NCBI GenBank assembly: GCA_023381535.1
Contig: JAMCSN010000372.1
Span: 1 to 52,706 of the forward strand
DNA: 52,706 bases
Direction of reading: 5' to 3'
Source: Bacteroidota bacterium
GTDB lineage: Bacteria; Bacteroidota; Ignavibacteria; Ignavibacteriales; Melioribacteraceae
The position numbers were made by a program, and so were the translations under genes. Positions 43,701-51,118 of the stretch are shown here, one piece after another (the first letter of the stretch is position 1; each line of letters begins with the position of its first letter). The notes beneath the pieces were generated by a model, which worked only from the letters and a program-made list of their open reading frames with translations, searched no databases and was not told where the DNA came from.

Positions 43701-46163
43701 TCAACTTCCTCTTAATTTACCATCAAGTTTTTGTTCAACTGCTTTGATTGCATTTCTAAATTCTTTATCAACTTCTTCTTCGGTAAGAGTGCGATTCTCG
43801 TGATAGTATTCAAGTTGAAACGCAAGACTCTTTTTTCCCTTACCTAAGCTTTCACTTTGAAAGATATCAAATAACTTTATATTATGCAACAAGTTAGAAC
43901 TAACACTTTTTATGACTTCAATAATCGAGAGTGAGTCGATTGAAATATCTAAAACAAAAGCAAAGTCACGATAAACCTTGGGATACTTAAGCAGTTCATG
44001 AAATGTTCGCTCGGGTATGGCAATTTGCTTCAAAGAGGCTAAATCCGCTTCGAAAACAAATACTTCATGATCAACGTCAAACAACGTGCATGTTTCTTTC
44101 TTGACTTTGCCACCGAATCCTAGGATTTGATCTCCAATCGATAAATTAAAAACCATTTCCAAATGCGAATCATCTGTAGTTGGATAACTAACATTAAATG
44201 TGCTTTTGCCCATAAGTTTATTTAGAAAAGATTCAGCAAGTCCTTTAAGATCATAGACATCGAATGCTCGATCTTGAGCAAACCAATTGGTTCTCAAATC
44301 GTTACCCGTAAGACAAACTAATAAACGTTCAGACTCGCGGAAATCGCTGAAACTAGAAATGCTGTTCTCGGTGATTTTTTCGAAGACTTTTCCAATTTCG
44401 AATAACTTCAAATCATGCTCATTCACTTTAAGATTATTCGAAATAGTTGTCAGCATTCCGGGCAATAAAGACGGACGCAAATGAGACAGTTCGCTGCTCT
44501 GGGGATTCAGAACGTTAATAGGTTTGCCAAACTTTTCGGCGATACTTTTACTCAAAAAAGAATTCGTAATTATTTCGTAGAAACCGAGGGAGTTAAGAAT
44601 ATCTCTAACATTTCCGTCGAACGCCGAATGATCAACTTTCTGTTCGAGAGTAACGCCCATTTTATTAATCTCAGGAATCTTGTTGTATCCATAAATTCTT
44701 GCAACTTCTTCAATCAAATCGATTTCACGTTCGATGTCGTGGCGGCTTGACGGAATAACAACATTTATAAAATCCTTCCCTTTGTAGCCTATGTCAAATC
44801 GTGGCAGAAGTTTTTCTTGTATCGTCTTTTGTCCATCATCAGTCAAGATTTCAAAACCTAAACGAATTAGAATTCGCTTGACTTCTTTCGCACTGATATC
44901 GTATCCAAGAATTTTATTAATTCTTGAAAAGCGAAGCGATGTTTTCTTCTTATCAATTGGATTTGGATAAGCGTCTATTTCGCCTGAAGCAATTTCACCG
45001 CCGGCAGTTTCTTGAATCAACTGTGCAGCACGCCGGGCTGCCCATTTTGTAATTCCCAGATCGGTTCCTCTTTCAAACCGATATGATGCATCGGTTGAAA
45101 GACCAAGATGCTTGGCAGTTTTTCTTATTGACGATGGATTGAAGAACGCGCTTTCGATCAAAATATTTTTCGTTGAAGATGTTACTTCGGAATTTTCACC
45201 ACCCATTACGCCGGCAATAGCTACCGGTTTGGCTCCGTCACAAATCATTAAATCTTTTTGGTCTAACTCTCTTTCCTTAGAATCGAGCGTTGTAAATTTT
45301 TTGTCGTTCCCCGCCGACCGAACAACTATTTTCTTTCCGTTTAGATTATCCAAATCAAACGCATGCAGAGGTTGACCGACTTCGTATAGCACAAAATTGG
45401 TAACGTCAACTACATTATTGATAGGACGCAACCCGATGCTTTTTAATCTTTTCTTCAACCAGTCCGGCGATTCTTTTATATCGACATTTGAAACAACTTT
45501 CCCAACATACCTTGGACAATTAATCGCGTCAATTATTTCAACTGTCGCAAGCTCTTCGGATTTCTTCTTCGATTCATTTAGTTCAACTTTAGGAAGTTTT
45601 ATATCGCGATCAAAAAGAGCAGAGAGATCGCGCGCTACGCCGATATGACTCAAAGCATCCGCACGGTTGGGAGTTATTGCTACCTCAAGAATTACATCAT
45701 TCATTTCCAAAACATCGCTAATCGGCATCCCTTCTTTCAAACCGGGATTCAATACAATTATACCTTCGTGATTATCGCTGATGCCGAGTTCACGTTCCGA
45801 GCAAATCATACCAAACGAAACTTCTCCTCTAATTTTTGCCTTCTCTATTTTCATTCCTCCATTAGGAATAACTGCACCAACTTTGGCGAATGCAACCTTC
45901 TGCCCCGTTGCAACGTTAGGCGCTCCGCACACCACATTGTAATCTTGAGTACCATCGCTTACCATGCATACAGAAAGTTTGTCCGCGTTAGGATGTTTCT
46001 TAGCTTCCTTAACAAAACCGACAACAATTTTATCAAACTGTTTCGCTTGATCGAAAACCTCCTCAACTTCCAACCCCGCATAAGTAAGCTTATCAACTAT
46101 TTCGGAAACGGAAATGTCTTTGAGATCGATATAATCATTTAACCAATTAAGAGAAATTTTCAC
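43701..46163 (-). CDS. pheT: Phenylalanine-tRNA ligase beta subunit
   Basis: The 820-aa beta subunit has an N-terminal tRNA-binding domain (KIVVGFVKEAKKHPNADKLSVCMV, about 45-70), B3/B4 editing and B5 domains (VARIYGYNKIPE), a central class II-like core, and the C-terminal anticodon-binding FDX-ACB domain (KYPKVYRDFAFVLD near residue 715). The start MKISLNWLNDYIDL is typical. It forms a heterotetramer with PheS. It is 19 nt downstream of pheS. Confidence 0.96.
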   Translation of the reverse strand: MKISLNWLNDYIDLKDISVSEIVDKLTYAGLEVEEVFDQAKQFDKIVVGFVKEAKKHPNADKLSVCMVSDGTQDYNVVCGAPNVATGQKVAFAKVGAVIPNGGMKIEKAKIRGEVSFGMICSERELGISDNHEGIIVLNPGLKEGMPISDVLEMNDVILEVAITPNRADALSHIGVARDLSALFDRDIKLPKVELNESKKKSEELATVEIIDAINCPRYVGKVVSNVDIKESPDWLKKRLKSIGLRPINNVVDVTNFVLYEVGQPLHAFDLDNLNGKKIVVRSAGNDKKFTTLDSKERELDQKDLMICDGAKPVAIAGVMGGENSEVTSSTKNILIESAFFNPSSIRKTAKHLGLSTDASYRFERGTDLGITKWAARRAAQLIQETAGGEIASGEIDAYPNPIDKKKTSLRFSRINKILGYDISAKEVKRILIRLGFEILTDDGQKTIQEKLLPRFDIGYKGKDFINVVIPSSRHDIEREIDLIEEVARIYGYNKIPEINKMGVTLEQKVDHSAFDGNVRDILNSLGFYEIITNSFLSKSIAEKFGKPINVLNPQSSELSHLRPSLLPGMLTTISNNLKVNEHDLKLFEIGKVFEKITENSISSFSDFRESERLLVCLTGNDLRTNWFAQDRAFDVYDLKGLAESFLNKLMGKSTFNVSYPTTDDSHLEMVFNLSIGDQILGFGGKVKKETCTLFDVDHEVFVFEADLASLKQIAIPERTFHELLKYPKVYRDFAFVLDISIDSLSIIEVIKSVSSNLLHNIKLFDIFQSESLGKGKKSLAFQLEYYHENRTLTEEEVDKEFRNAIKAVEQKLDGKLRGS

Positions 46164-46182
46164 TCCATCACCTTTTAGCTTA

Positions 46183-47172
46183 TCAGAATTGCGTCAAGAA
46201 ACGCTTATCGTTATCAAATAAAATTCGAATATCATCGATGCCGTATTTTCGCATAGCAGTTCTTTCGATTCCCATACCGAATGCATACCCAACATATTTT
46301 TCCGGATCGATACCAACATTCGTTAGAACGTTCGGATCAACCATTCCACATCCGAGAATTTCGAGCCATCTTCCTTCTTTGCCTTTCGGCTGCCACCAAA
46401 CATCCATTTCGGCGCTTGGCTCTGTAAACGGGAAAAAGCTCGCACGAAATCTGTACGGTACATCTTGACCGTAAAATTGTTTTACAAAAGCAACGAGCGT
46501 TCCCTTCAACTCTGCAAATGTTATGTCCGTATCAACAACCAATCCTTCAACTTGATGGAATAGACAATAACTTTTTGCACTGATTGCTTCGTTTCGAAAA
46601 ACTTTACCCGGCATCAAAGCACGAATCGGCGGTTTCTTTTTTTCCATTAATCTAACTTGAACGGGAGAAGTATGTGTCCGCAATAAAAAGTCCTCAGAGA
46701 CAAAGAAAGTGTCTTGCATATCACGCGCGGGATGATCAGCCGGAAAATTTAACGCGCCGAAGTTGTAGTAATCCGATTCAAGCTCGGGACCTTCGTAAAC
46801 AGAAAAGCCCCAACCTTTGAAAATTTCTTTTATCTCATCTAAAGTTTGAATCAGTATATGTTTGCTGCCGATTTCTCTCGTTCTGCCAGGCAGTGAAAGA
46901 TCAATGTAGCTTTCCGAAGAAACTTTTTCTTTGTCGAACTTAATTTTCAGTTCATCAAACTTAGATTGCGTGTGAATTTTGAGTTCATTTAACGCCTGAC
47001 CAACTTTCGGTTTATCTTCTTTGGAAACATCTTTAAGTGAATCGAACAGTTGAGAGACGAGACCTTTTCTGCCGAGATATTTTATGCGCAGTTCTTCCAG
47101 CGAGGCGAGATCGTTCGCTTTCGATAAATCTTCGTCAAAGCTTTTTCGGGTTTCACCAATTTTTTTTAGCAT
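46183..47172 (-). CDS. pheS: Phenylalanine-tRNA ligase alpha subunit
   Basis: The 329-aa catalytic subunit has an N-terminal coiled coil and class II aminoacyl-tRNA synthetase motifs: motif 2 around FRNEAISAKSYCLFHQVEGL, the FFPFTEPSAEMDVWW block, and motif 3 GMGIERTAMRKYGI near the end. It charges tRNA-Phe together with PheT. It is 86 nt downstream of rplT, and that gap contains a terminator-like hairpin and a palindrome, so its expression may be controlled by read-through. Confidence 0.96.
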   Translation of the reverse strand: MLKKIGETRKSFDEDLSKANDLASLEELRIKYLGRKGLVSQLFDSLKDVSKEDKPKVGQALNELKIHTQSKFDELKIKFDKEKVSSESYIDLSLPGRTREIGSKHILIQTLDEIKEIFKGWGFSVYEGPELESDYYNFGALNFPADHPARDMQDTFFVSEDFLLRTHTSPVQVRLMEKKKPPIRALMPGKVFRNEAISAKSYCLFHQVEGLVVDTDITFAELKGTLVAFVKQFYGQDVPYRFRASFFPFTEPSAEMDVWWQPKGKEGRWLEILGCGMVDPNVLTNVGIDPEKYVGYAFGMGIERTAMRKYGIDDIRILFDNDKRFLTQF

Positions 47173-47188
47173 TTCAGTTGTCCCGAGA

Positions 47189-47203
47189 CCTGCCTAAGGC
47201 AGG
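47189..47203. repeat. Short palindrome in the rplT-pheS gap
   Basis: CCTGCCTAAGGCAGG is a perfect short hairpin just upstream of pheS, related to the CCTGTCTGCCGACAGG core elsewhere. It lies between the rplT terminator and the pheS ribosome-binding site. Confidence 0.5.
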
Positions 47204-47210
47204 CAAGTTT

Positions 47211-47253
47211 AAAAAAATTCCCTCCCGAAACTCTTTAACAGTTTCGAGAGGGA
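47211..47253 (-). terminator. Terminator or attenuator between rplT and pheS
   Basis: On the minus strand the arms CCCTCTCGAAACT and AGTTTCGGGAGGG pair over about 13 bp, followed by a run of seven T. It starts 6 nt after the rplT stop codon. Confidence 0.8.
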
Positions 47254-47258
47254 CAGAA

Positions 47259-47606
47259 TTAGTTCAGTGCAAATTTCACTATTTCAGAAAACGATTGCGG
47301 ATTTTCAACTGCAATACTTGCTAAAAGTTTTCTGTTGATAGCGATTCCTTTTGATTCGAGCGCGTGCATTAGACGTGAATACGTTGTTCCATTTTGTCTT
47401 GCAGCAGCGTTTATTCTTACTATCCACAAAGAACGGAATACTCGTTTTTTAAGTTTGCGATCACGGTAGGCGTGAACCAAACCTTTTTCAACATGATGTT
47501 TTGCAACTGTGAGGACTTTGGATCGGGCGCCCCAATAGCCTTTCGCCATTTTAAGTACTTTTTTGCGTCTTTGTTTCGACGCAGAGTGATTTACTGATCT
47601 AGGCAT
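47259..47606 (-). CDS. rplT: 50S ribosomal protein L20
   Basis: The 115-aa basic protein matches L20: [26 protein letters not shown] at the start and the [14 protein letters not shown] block in the middle. L20 binds 23S rRNA early in assembly and, in several bacteria, represses the infC-rpmI-rplT message. It is 15 nt after rpmI, in the conserved order infC-rpmI-rplT. Confidence 0.97.
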   Translation of the reverse strand: MPRSVNHSASKQRRKKVLKMAKGYWGARSKVLTVAKHHVEKGLVHAYRDRKLKKRVFRSLWIVRINAAARQNGTTYSRLMHALESKGIAINRKLLASIAVENPQSFSEIVKFALN

Positions 47607-47621
47607 GGCACTACTTTCTCC

Positions 47622-47813
47622 TTATTGAATCAAGATTTTAATTCTCTTCTGCTCTTCCTTGGAAACAAGAGTTGATTTTCTCAATCCTCTTTTTCTCTTA
47701 GTAGATTTCGAAGTTAAAATATGCGATTTGTACGCTTTGTTTCTTTTTACTTTTCCGGAACCTGTCTTTCTGAATCTCTTTGAGGCTCCACTATTACTTT
47801 TCATCTTGGGCAT
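47622..47813 (-). CDS. rpmI: 50S ribosomal protein L35
   Basis: The 63-aa basic protein begins [24 protein letters not shown] and ends with [14 protein letters not shown], the standard L35 pattern. It lies between infC (12 nt) and rplT (15 nt). Confidence 0.96.
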   Translation of the reverse strand: MPKMKSNSGASKRFRKTGSGKVKRNKAYKSHILTSKSTKRKRGLRKSTLVSKEEQKRIKILIQ

Positions 47814-47825
47814 TCTGTCACCTAT

Positions 47826-48353
47826 CTATTTTTTCTTTTTGCCTTTTTGCGGTGCTAATATTGTGTGCATTGCTCTTCCTTCAAACTTTGGTTCCTGTTC
47901 AACTTTTGCTACGTCTTCAAGTCTTTCAATGAACCGTCTTAACAATGCTTCGCCGATTTCCGTGTAAGCTAACTCCCTGCCTTTGAAAATAACAGAAACT
48001 TTTACTTTATCGCCATCCTCAATAAAATTAACAGCGTGTCTTGCTTTGAAATCAAAATCATGTGTATCAGTGTTCGGGTGTAAACGTATCTCTTTTAAAA
48101 CGCTAACTTGTTGTTTTTTCTTCTGAAGTTTTTCTCTCTTTTGCTGTTCGTATGCAAACTTTCCATAATCTATAACCTTACAGACGGGCGGAGTTGCCTG
48201 CGGTGCAATTTCAACAAGATCCATCTGAGCTTCTTCTGCTTTTTTCAGTGCTTCCTTTACAGAAACAACACCAAGTTGCTCGCCGTTAGGTCCAATGAGC
48301 CGCACTTCAGGAATTCTAATCTCCTGATTGACTCGAAATTTTATTTGAGTGAT
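47826..48353 (-). CDS. infC: Translation initiation factor IF-3 with an AUC start codon
   Basis: The 175-aa factor has the two-domain IF3 pattern: VNQEIRIPEVRLIGPNGEQLGV at the N-terminus, then VCKVIDYGKFAYEQQKR and the C-terminal KARHAVNFIEDGDKVKVSVIFKGRE. The frame contains the RVNQEIRIPEVR segment upstream of the first GTG, so the start must lie further 5'. The best candidate is ATC at 48353-48351, with AGAGAGG placed 6 nt ahead and overlapping the thrS stop; an ATA three codons later is less likely. Non-AUG starts are known for infC, where IF3 discriminates against them and represses itself. Confidence 0.9.
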   Translation of the reverse strand: MTQIKFRVNQEIRIPEVRLIGPNGEQLGVVSVKEALKKAEEAQMDLVEIAPQATPPVCKVIDYGKFAYEQQKREKLQKKKQQVSVLKEIRLHPNTDTHDFDFKARHAVNFIEDGDKVKVSVIFKGRELAYTEIGEALLRRFIERLEDVAKVEQEPKFEGRAMHTILAPQKGKKKK

Positions 48354-48365
48354 ATAGAACCTCTC

Positions 48366-50312
48366 TTAATTGTGATTAGTTTTATTATTTATCTCTTCAA
48401 GAATTAGTTTCTTGAATTCATCGACCAACATACTTCCTTTATCACCAACTTTATGTAGCCGTACTGAAACCGCTCCGCTTTCTTTTTCCTTCTCGCCAAC
48501 AATTAGCATGTACGGAACCTTTTGATTCTCCCACTCGCGAATTTTGTATCCAATCTTTTCACTTCTATCGTCAAGCTCTACTCTTATATTATCTTTTCGT
48601 AATGATTGAAAAACACTTTGAGCGTAATCGGAAAAATTTTGTGAGACCGGCAGAACGACAGCTTGAATCGGAGCCAACCATGTTGGGAAATATCCGGCGT
48701 AATGTTCGATAAGAACGCCGATAAATCTTTCAAGCGAACCAAATGGCGCGCGATGAATTACAACCGGTCTGTGTTTCTGTCCGTCATTTCCAACGTATTC
48801 TAAATTAAATCTTTCCGGCATAACATAATCAATTTGAACGGTGCCCAACTGCCATTTTCTTCCCAGCGCATCTTTAACCATGAAGTCAATCTTAGGTCCG
48901 TAAAATGCGGCTTCTCCCTCGGCAATAAAATAAGTTAAATTCATTTTGTCGGCAGCTTCTTTAATTTCTTTTTGCGCTTGTTCCCACAACTCGATGTTGC
49001 CGCCGTACTTCTCCACGTTATCGTCTCTGAATGAAAGTTGAGTTGTAAATTCTTTGAATCCCATAGTTGTGAAAACAACTTGAATCAGTTCGATCACGTT
49101 GCAGACTTCATCCTTCAATTGATCTTGACGAACGAAAATATGAGAGTCATCAACAGCAAATCCGCGGACGCGCGTCAGTCCGTTTAATTCACCGGATTGT
49201 TCGTAACGGTAAACTGTTCCAAACTCGGCGTAACGAATCGGCAGATCGCGGTAGCTTCTCGGCTTCGACAAATAAATCTGAAAATGATGCGGGCAGTTCA
49301 TAGGTTTAAGAAGATATTCTTCGCCATCATCAGCAAATTTAATTGGCGGAAACTGACTGTCTTTGTAATATGGATAGTGTCCGCTTGTTTTGTAAAGGTT
49401 TATATTGCCGATGTGCGGAGTTACTACAGGTAAGTAACCACGCTTAGTTTGTTCTTCCCGTAAAAATTTTTCAAGAGTTTCCCGTAATACTGTTCCCTTC
49501 GGAAGCCATATTGGTAAACCGGAACCAACTTTAGGAGTGATGTAGAAAAGTTCGAGTTCTCTTCCAAGTTTTCTATGATCTCTCTTCTTTGCTTCTTCGA
49601 GCGCAACAAGATAATCGTCCAGCATTTTTTTCTTTGGAAACGATATGCCGTAAATTCTCTGTAGCTGTTTATTCTTCTCGTCACCCCTCCAATATGAACC
49701 GGAAACGCTGAGCAGTTTAACATATTTTATTTTCCCGGCATCGGGTAGATGAGGACCGGTGCAAAGATCTGTAAAATCACCTTCATCGTATATGCTGATA
49801 ACATCTTTACTATCATCAAGCTCGCTTAAAATTTCGAGTTTGTAATTGTCGCCTTTCTTTTCGAAAAACTTTACTGCATCAGTCTTACTGAGCTCGGTTC
49901 GTTTGAACGGATTTTTCTGAGAAGAAATCTCCGTCATACGTTTTTCAATTTTCGATAGGTCATCTTCGCTTAATGTAGAATTAATATCTACATCGTAATA
50001 AAATCCCGCTTCCACAGCTGGTCCAACACCAAATTTTGCTTCGGGATACATTGATTGAATTGCATGCGCCATCAAATGCGATGTTGAATGCCAGTAGGTT
50101 TCTTTACCTTCATCATTATCAAAAGTGAAAAGCTGAAGAGTTGAATCCTTATCGATTTTCCAATTCAGATCGCGAACAGTTCCATCAACCTTCGCGACCA
50201 ATGCATCATCAGCTAATCTGTTAGAAATTGATTTAGCAACTTCGAAAGCTGTAACACCTTTGTCGAATTCTTTTACCGTTCCATCTGGAAATGTAATTTT
50301 TATCTTATCCAT
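48366..50312 (-). CDS. thrS: Threonine-tRNA ligase
   Basis: The 648-aa class II enzyme has an N-terminal TGS domain (1-60), an editing domain with HSTSHLMAHAI (HxxxH), a catalytic core with the zinc Cys in MNCPHHFQIY, the KGTVLRETLEKFL motif, and an anticodon-binding C-terminal domain. Length is standard. The start codon is only 12 nt after the T-run of the tRNA-Val terminator, leaving no room for its own promoter. infC follows after 12 nt. Confidence 0.97.
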   Translation of the reverse strand: MDKIKITFPDGTVKEFDKGVTAFEVAKSISNRLADDALVAKVDGTVRDLNWKIDKDSTLQLFTFDNDEGKETYWHSTSHLMAHAIQSMYPEAKFGVGPAVEAGFYYDVDINSTLSEDDLSKIEKRMTEISSQKNPFKRTELSKTDAVKFFEKKGDNYKLEILSELDDSKDVISIYDEGDFTDLCTGPHLPDAGKIKYVKLLSVSGSYWRGDEKNKQLQRIYGISFPKKKMLDDYLVALEEAKKRDHRKLGRELELFYITPKVGSGLPIWLPKGTVLRETLEKFLREEQTKRGYLPVVTPHIGNINLYKTSGHYPYYKDSQFPPIKFADDGEEYLLKPMNCPHHFQIYLSKPRSYRDLPIRYAEFGTVYRYEQSGELNGLTRVRGFAVDDSHIFVRQDQLKDEVCNVIELIQVVFTTMGFKEFTTQLSFRDDNVEKYGGNIELWEQAQKEIKEAADKMNLTYFIAEGEAAFYGPKIDFMVKDALGRKWQLGTVQIDYVMPERFNLEYVGNDGQKHRPVVIHRAPFGSLERFIGVLIEHYAGYFPTWLAPIQAVVLPVSQNFSDYAQSVFQSLRKDNIRVELDDRSEKIGYKIREWENQKVPYMLIVGEKEKESGAVSVRLHKVGDKGSMLVDEFKKLILEEINNKTNHN

Positions 50313-50323
50313 AATCTCACATT

Positions 50324-50346
50324 AAAAAAAAACGGAGCTGCCTCCG
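50324..50346 (-). terminator. Terminator or attenuator between tRNA-Val and thrS
   Basis: On the minus strand CGGAG-GCAG-CTCCG forms a 5-bp stem followed by nine T. It begins about 10 nt after the tRNA-Val 3' end and ends 12 nt before thrS. Confidence 0.8.
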
Positions 50347-50355
50347 GACTGTTTG

Positions 50356-50429
50356 TGGGTTCTATAGGATTCGAACCTATGACCTTCTGCACGTCAAGCA
50401 GACACTCTAGCCAACTGAGCTAAGAACCC
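50356..50429 (-). tRNA. tRNA-Val (anticodon GAC)
   Basis: The 74-nt cloverleaf has acceptor GGGTTCT/AGAACCC, D arm with AGCTCAGTTGGCTAGAG, anticodon stem TCTGC/GCAGA with loop TTGACGT (anticodon GAC) and T arm with GGTTCGAATCC. The discriminator is A. CCA is not encoded in full. It is the last tRNA of a short minus-strand tRNA transcript and lies upstream of thrS. Confidence 0.96.
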
Positions 50430-50500
50430 AAAAAAATTATTTCATTTCATTTTGTTGTTTGCTTCAAATTTCTGTTGTTAATAATTATCAAATTCTTCCG

Positions 50501-50555
50501 ACCTATGACCTCCCCGACAAAGTCGGGGCACTCTAGCCAACTGAGCTAAGAACCC
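50501..50555 (-). pseudogene. Broken tRNA-Val copy with the anticodon arm replaced by a palindrome
   Basis: This copy matches tRNA-Val perfectly over the 5' acceptor strand, D arm and the next bases (27 of 27) and over 10 bases after the anticodon arm. The 17-nt anticodon arm itself is replaced by the equally long palindrome CCCCGACAAAGTCGGGG (50512-50528, plus strand). The T arm and 3' acceptor strand are missing. It lies 71 nt upstream of the intact tRNA-Val on the same strand. Confidence 0.85.
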
Positions 50556-50598
50556 GAACGTTTTAAAAAGTCATCTCAACAACTAAATTTAATTGTTG

Positions 50599-50684
50599 TA
50601 CCGAGGGCCGGACTCGAACCGGCACGGGTGCAAACACCCACAGGATTTTAAGTCCTGTGCGTCTACCAATTCCGCCACCCCGGC
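50599..50684 (-). tRNA. tRNA-Leu (anticodon TAA)
   Basis: The 86-nt tRNA has a long variable arm (GTGGGTGTTTGCACCC) and the class II D arm GGCGGAATTGGTAGACGC. The anticodon stem is CAGGA/TCCTG with loop CTTAAAA (anticodon TAA), and the T arm carries GGTTCGAGTCC. It reads UUA codons. It lies between the two broken copies and is transcribed towards tRNA-Val. Confidence 0.96.
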
Positions 50685-50733
50685 AAAAAAACAAATTTGG
50701 AAATTAAAACCAGTTCATCTATCAGCATAATCC

Positions 50734-50778
50734 GCGTCTACCAATCCCGATAAATCGGGACAGGTTCCTCCACACCGC
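50734..50778 (-). pseudogene. Broken tRNA-Leu copy with a palindrome inserted in the D arm
   Basis: The plus-strand stretch GCGTCTACCAA (50734-50744) is identical to the intact tRNA-Leu D-arm complement. It is followed by a 20-nt insert with TCCCGATAAATCGGGA plus CAGG (50745-50764). The match then resumes with TTCC.CCAC.CC, the neighbouring acceptor/D region (about 11 of 14 positions). Another hairpin, CACCGCAAAATGCGGTG, follows at 50773-50789. The rest of the tRNA is absent. It lies about 50 nt upstream of the intact tRNA-Leu. Confidence 0.7.
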
Positions 50779-50789
50779 AAAATGCGGTG

Positions 50790-50821
50790 CAAATATAATT
50801 CTTTTTTCTAATTTGTTGCAA
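50790..50821 (-). promoter_or_regulatory. Putative promoter of the tRNA-Leu/tRNA-Val transcript
   Basis: On the minus strand a perfect TAnnTTTG box (TATATTTG, 50797-50790) lies 21 nt after a TTG (50821-50819), the spacing of Bacteroidota primary-sigma promoters. Transcription would start just before or within the broken tRNA-Leu copy. Confidence 0.5.
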
Positions 50822-50933
50822 TTCTTTGTGATTATTAAGCTTTGTGTAATGCGTTTTCTTTCAAGATGTGTATTAACTCATTTAGTACTAACAAATCACC
50901 AGAAGTACAAAATTGAAGTAGGTTACATAGATG

Positions 50934-50965
50934 TTTGCATTCACACCCTCAAATATTTATTTTTG
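50934..50965 (+). promoter_or_regulatory. Putative promoter of the CAU tRNA
   Basis: TTTG (50934-50937) and TATTTTTG (50958-50965, matching TAnnTTTG) are 20 nt apart, and the tRNA begins 12 nt later. This is the Bacteroidota -33/-7 arrangement. Confidence 0.55.
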
Positions 50966-50977
50966 TCAGCGCTTTTA

Positions 50978-51051
50978 GGGCCCATAGCTCAGTTGGTTAG
51001 AGCAGCTGACTCATAATCAGCGGGTCGGAGGTTCAATTCCTTCTGGGCCCA
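50978..51051 (+). tRNA. tRNA with anticodon CAT (Met or lysidine-modified Ile)
   Basis: The 74-nt cloverleaf has acceptor GGGCCCA/TGGGCCC, D arm AGCTCAGTTGGTTAGAGC, anticodon stem GCTGA/TCAGC with loop CTCATAA (anticodon CAT) and T arm GGTTCAATTCC. The loop sequence is shared by elongator Met and Ile2 tRNAs, so the amino acid cannot be fixed here. It does not have initiator features such as three G-C pairs in the anticodon stem. Confidence 0.93.
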
Positions 51052-51055
51052 CAAA

Positions 51056-51088
51056 AAATCCCGCGGATATATTGTCTGCGGGATTTTT
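51056..51088. terminator. Bidirectional terminator
   Basis: AATCCCGC and GCGGGATT pair, with A-runs on the left and T-runs on the right. It serves the plus-strand tRNA and the convergent minus-strand gene at 51119. Confidence 0.85.
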
Positions 51089-51118
51089 CGTTTTCATGAC
51101 TATCGTTTTCAGCGTCAA

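Noticed and set aside
50978..51051. Initiator tRNA identity for the CAU tRNA
   Set aside because: It lacks the three consecutive G-C pairs in the anticodon stem and has a paired first base pair, so it is an elongator Met or Ile2 type.
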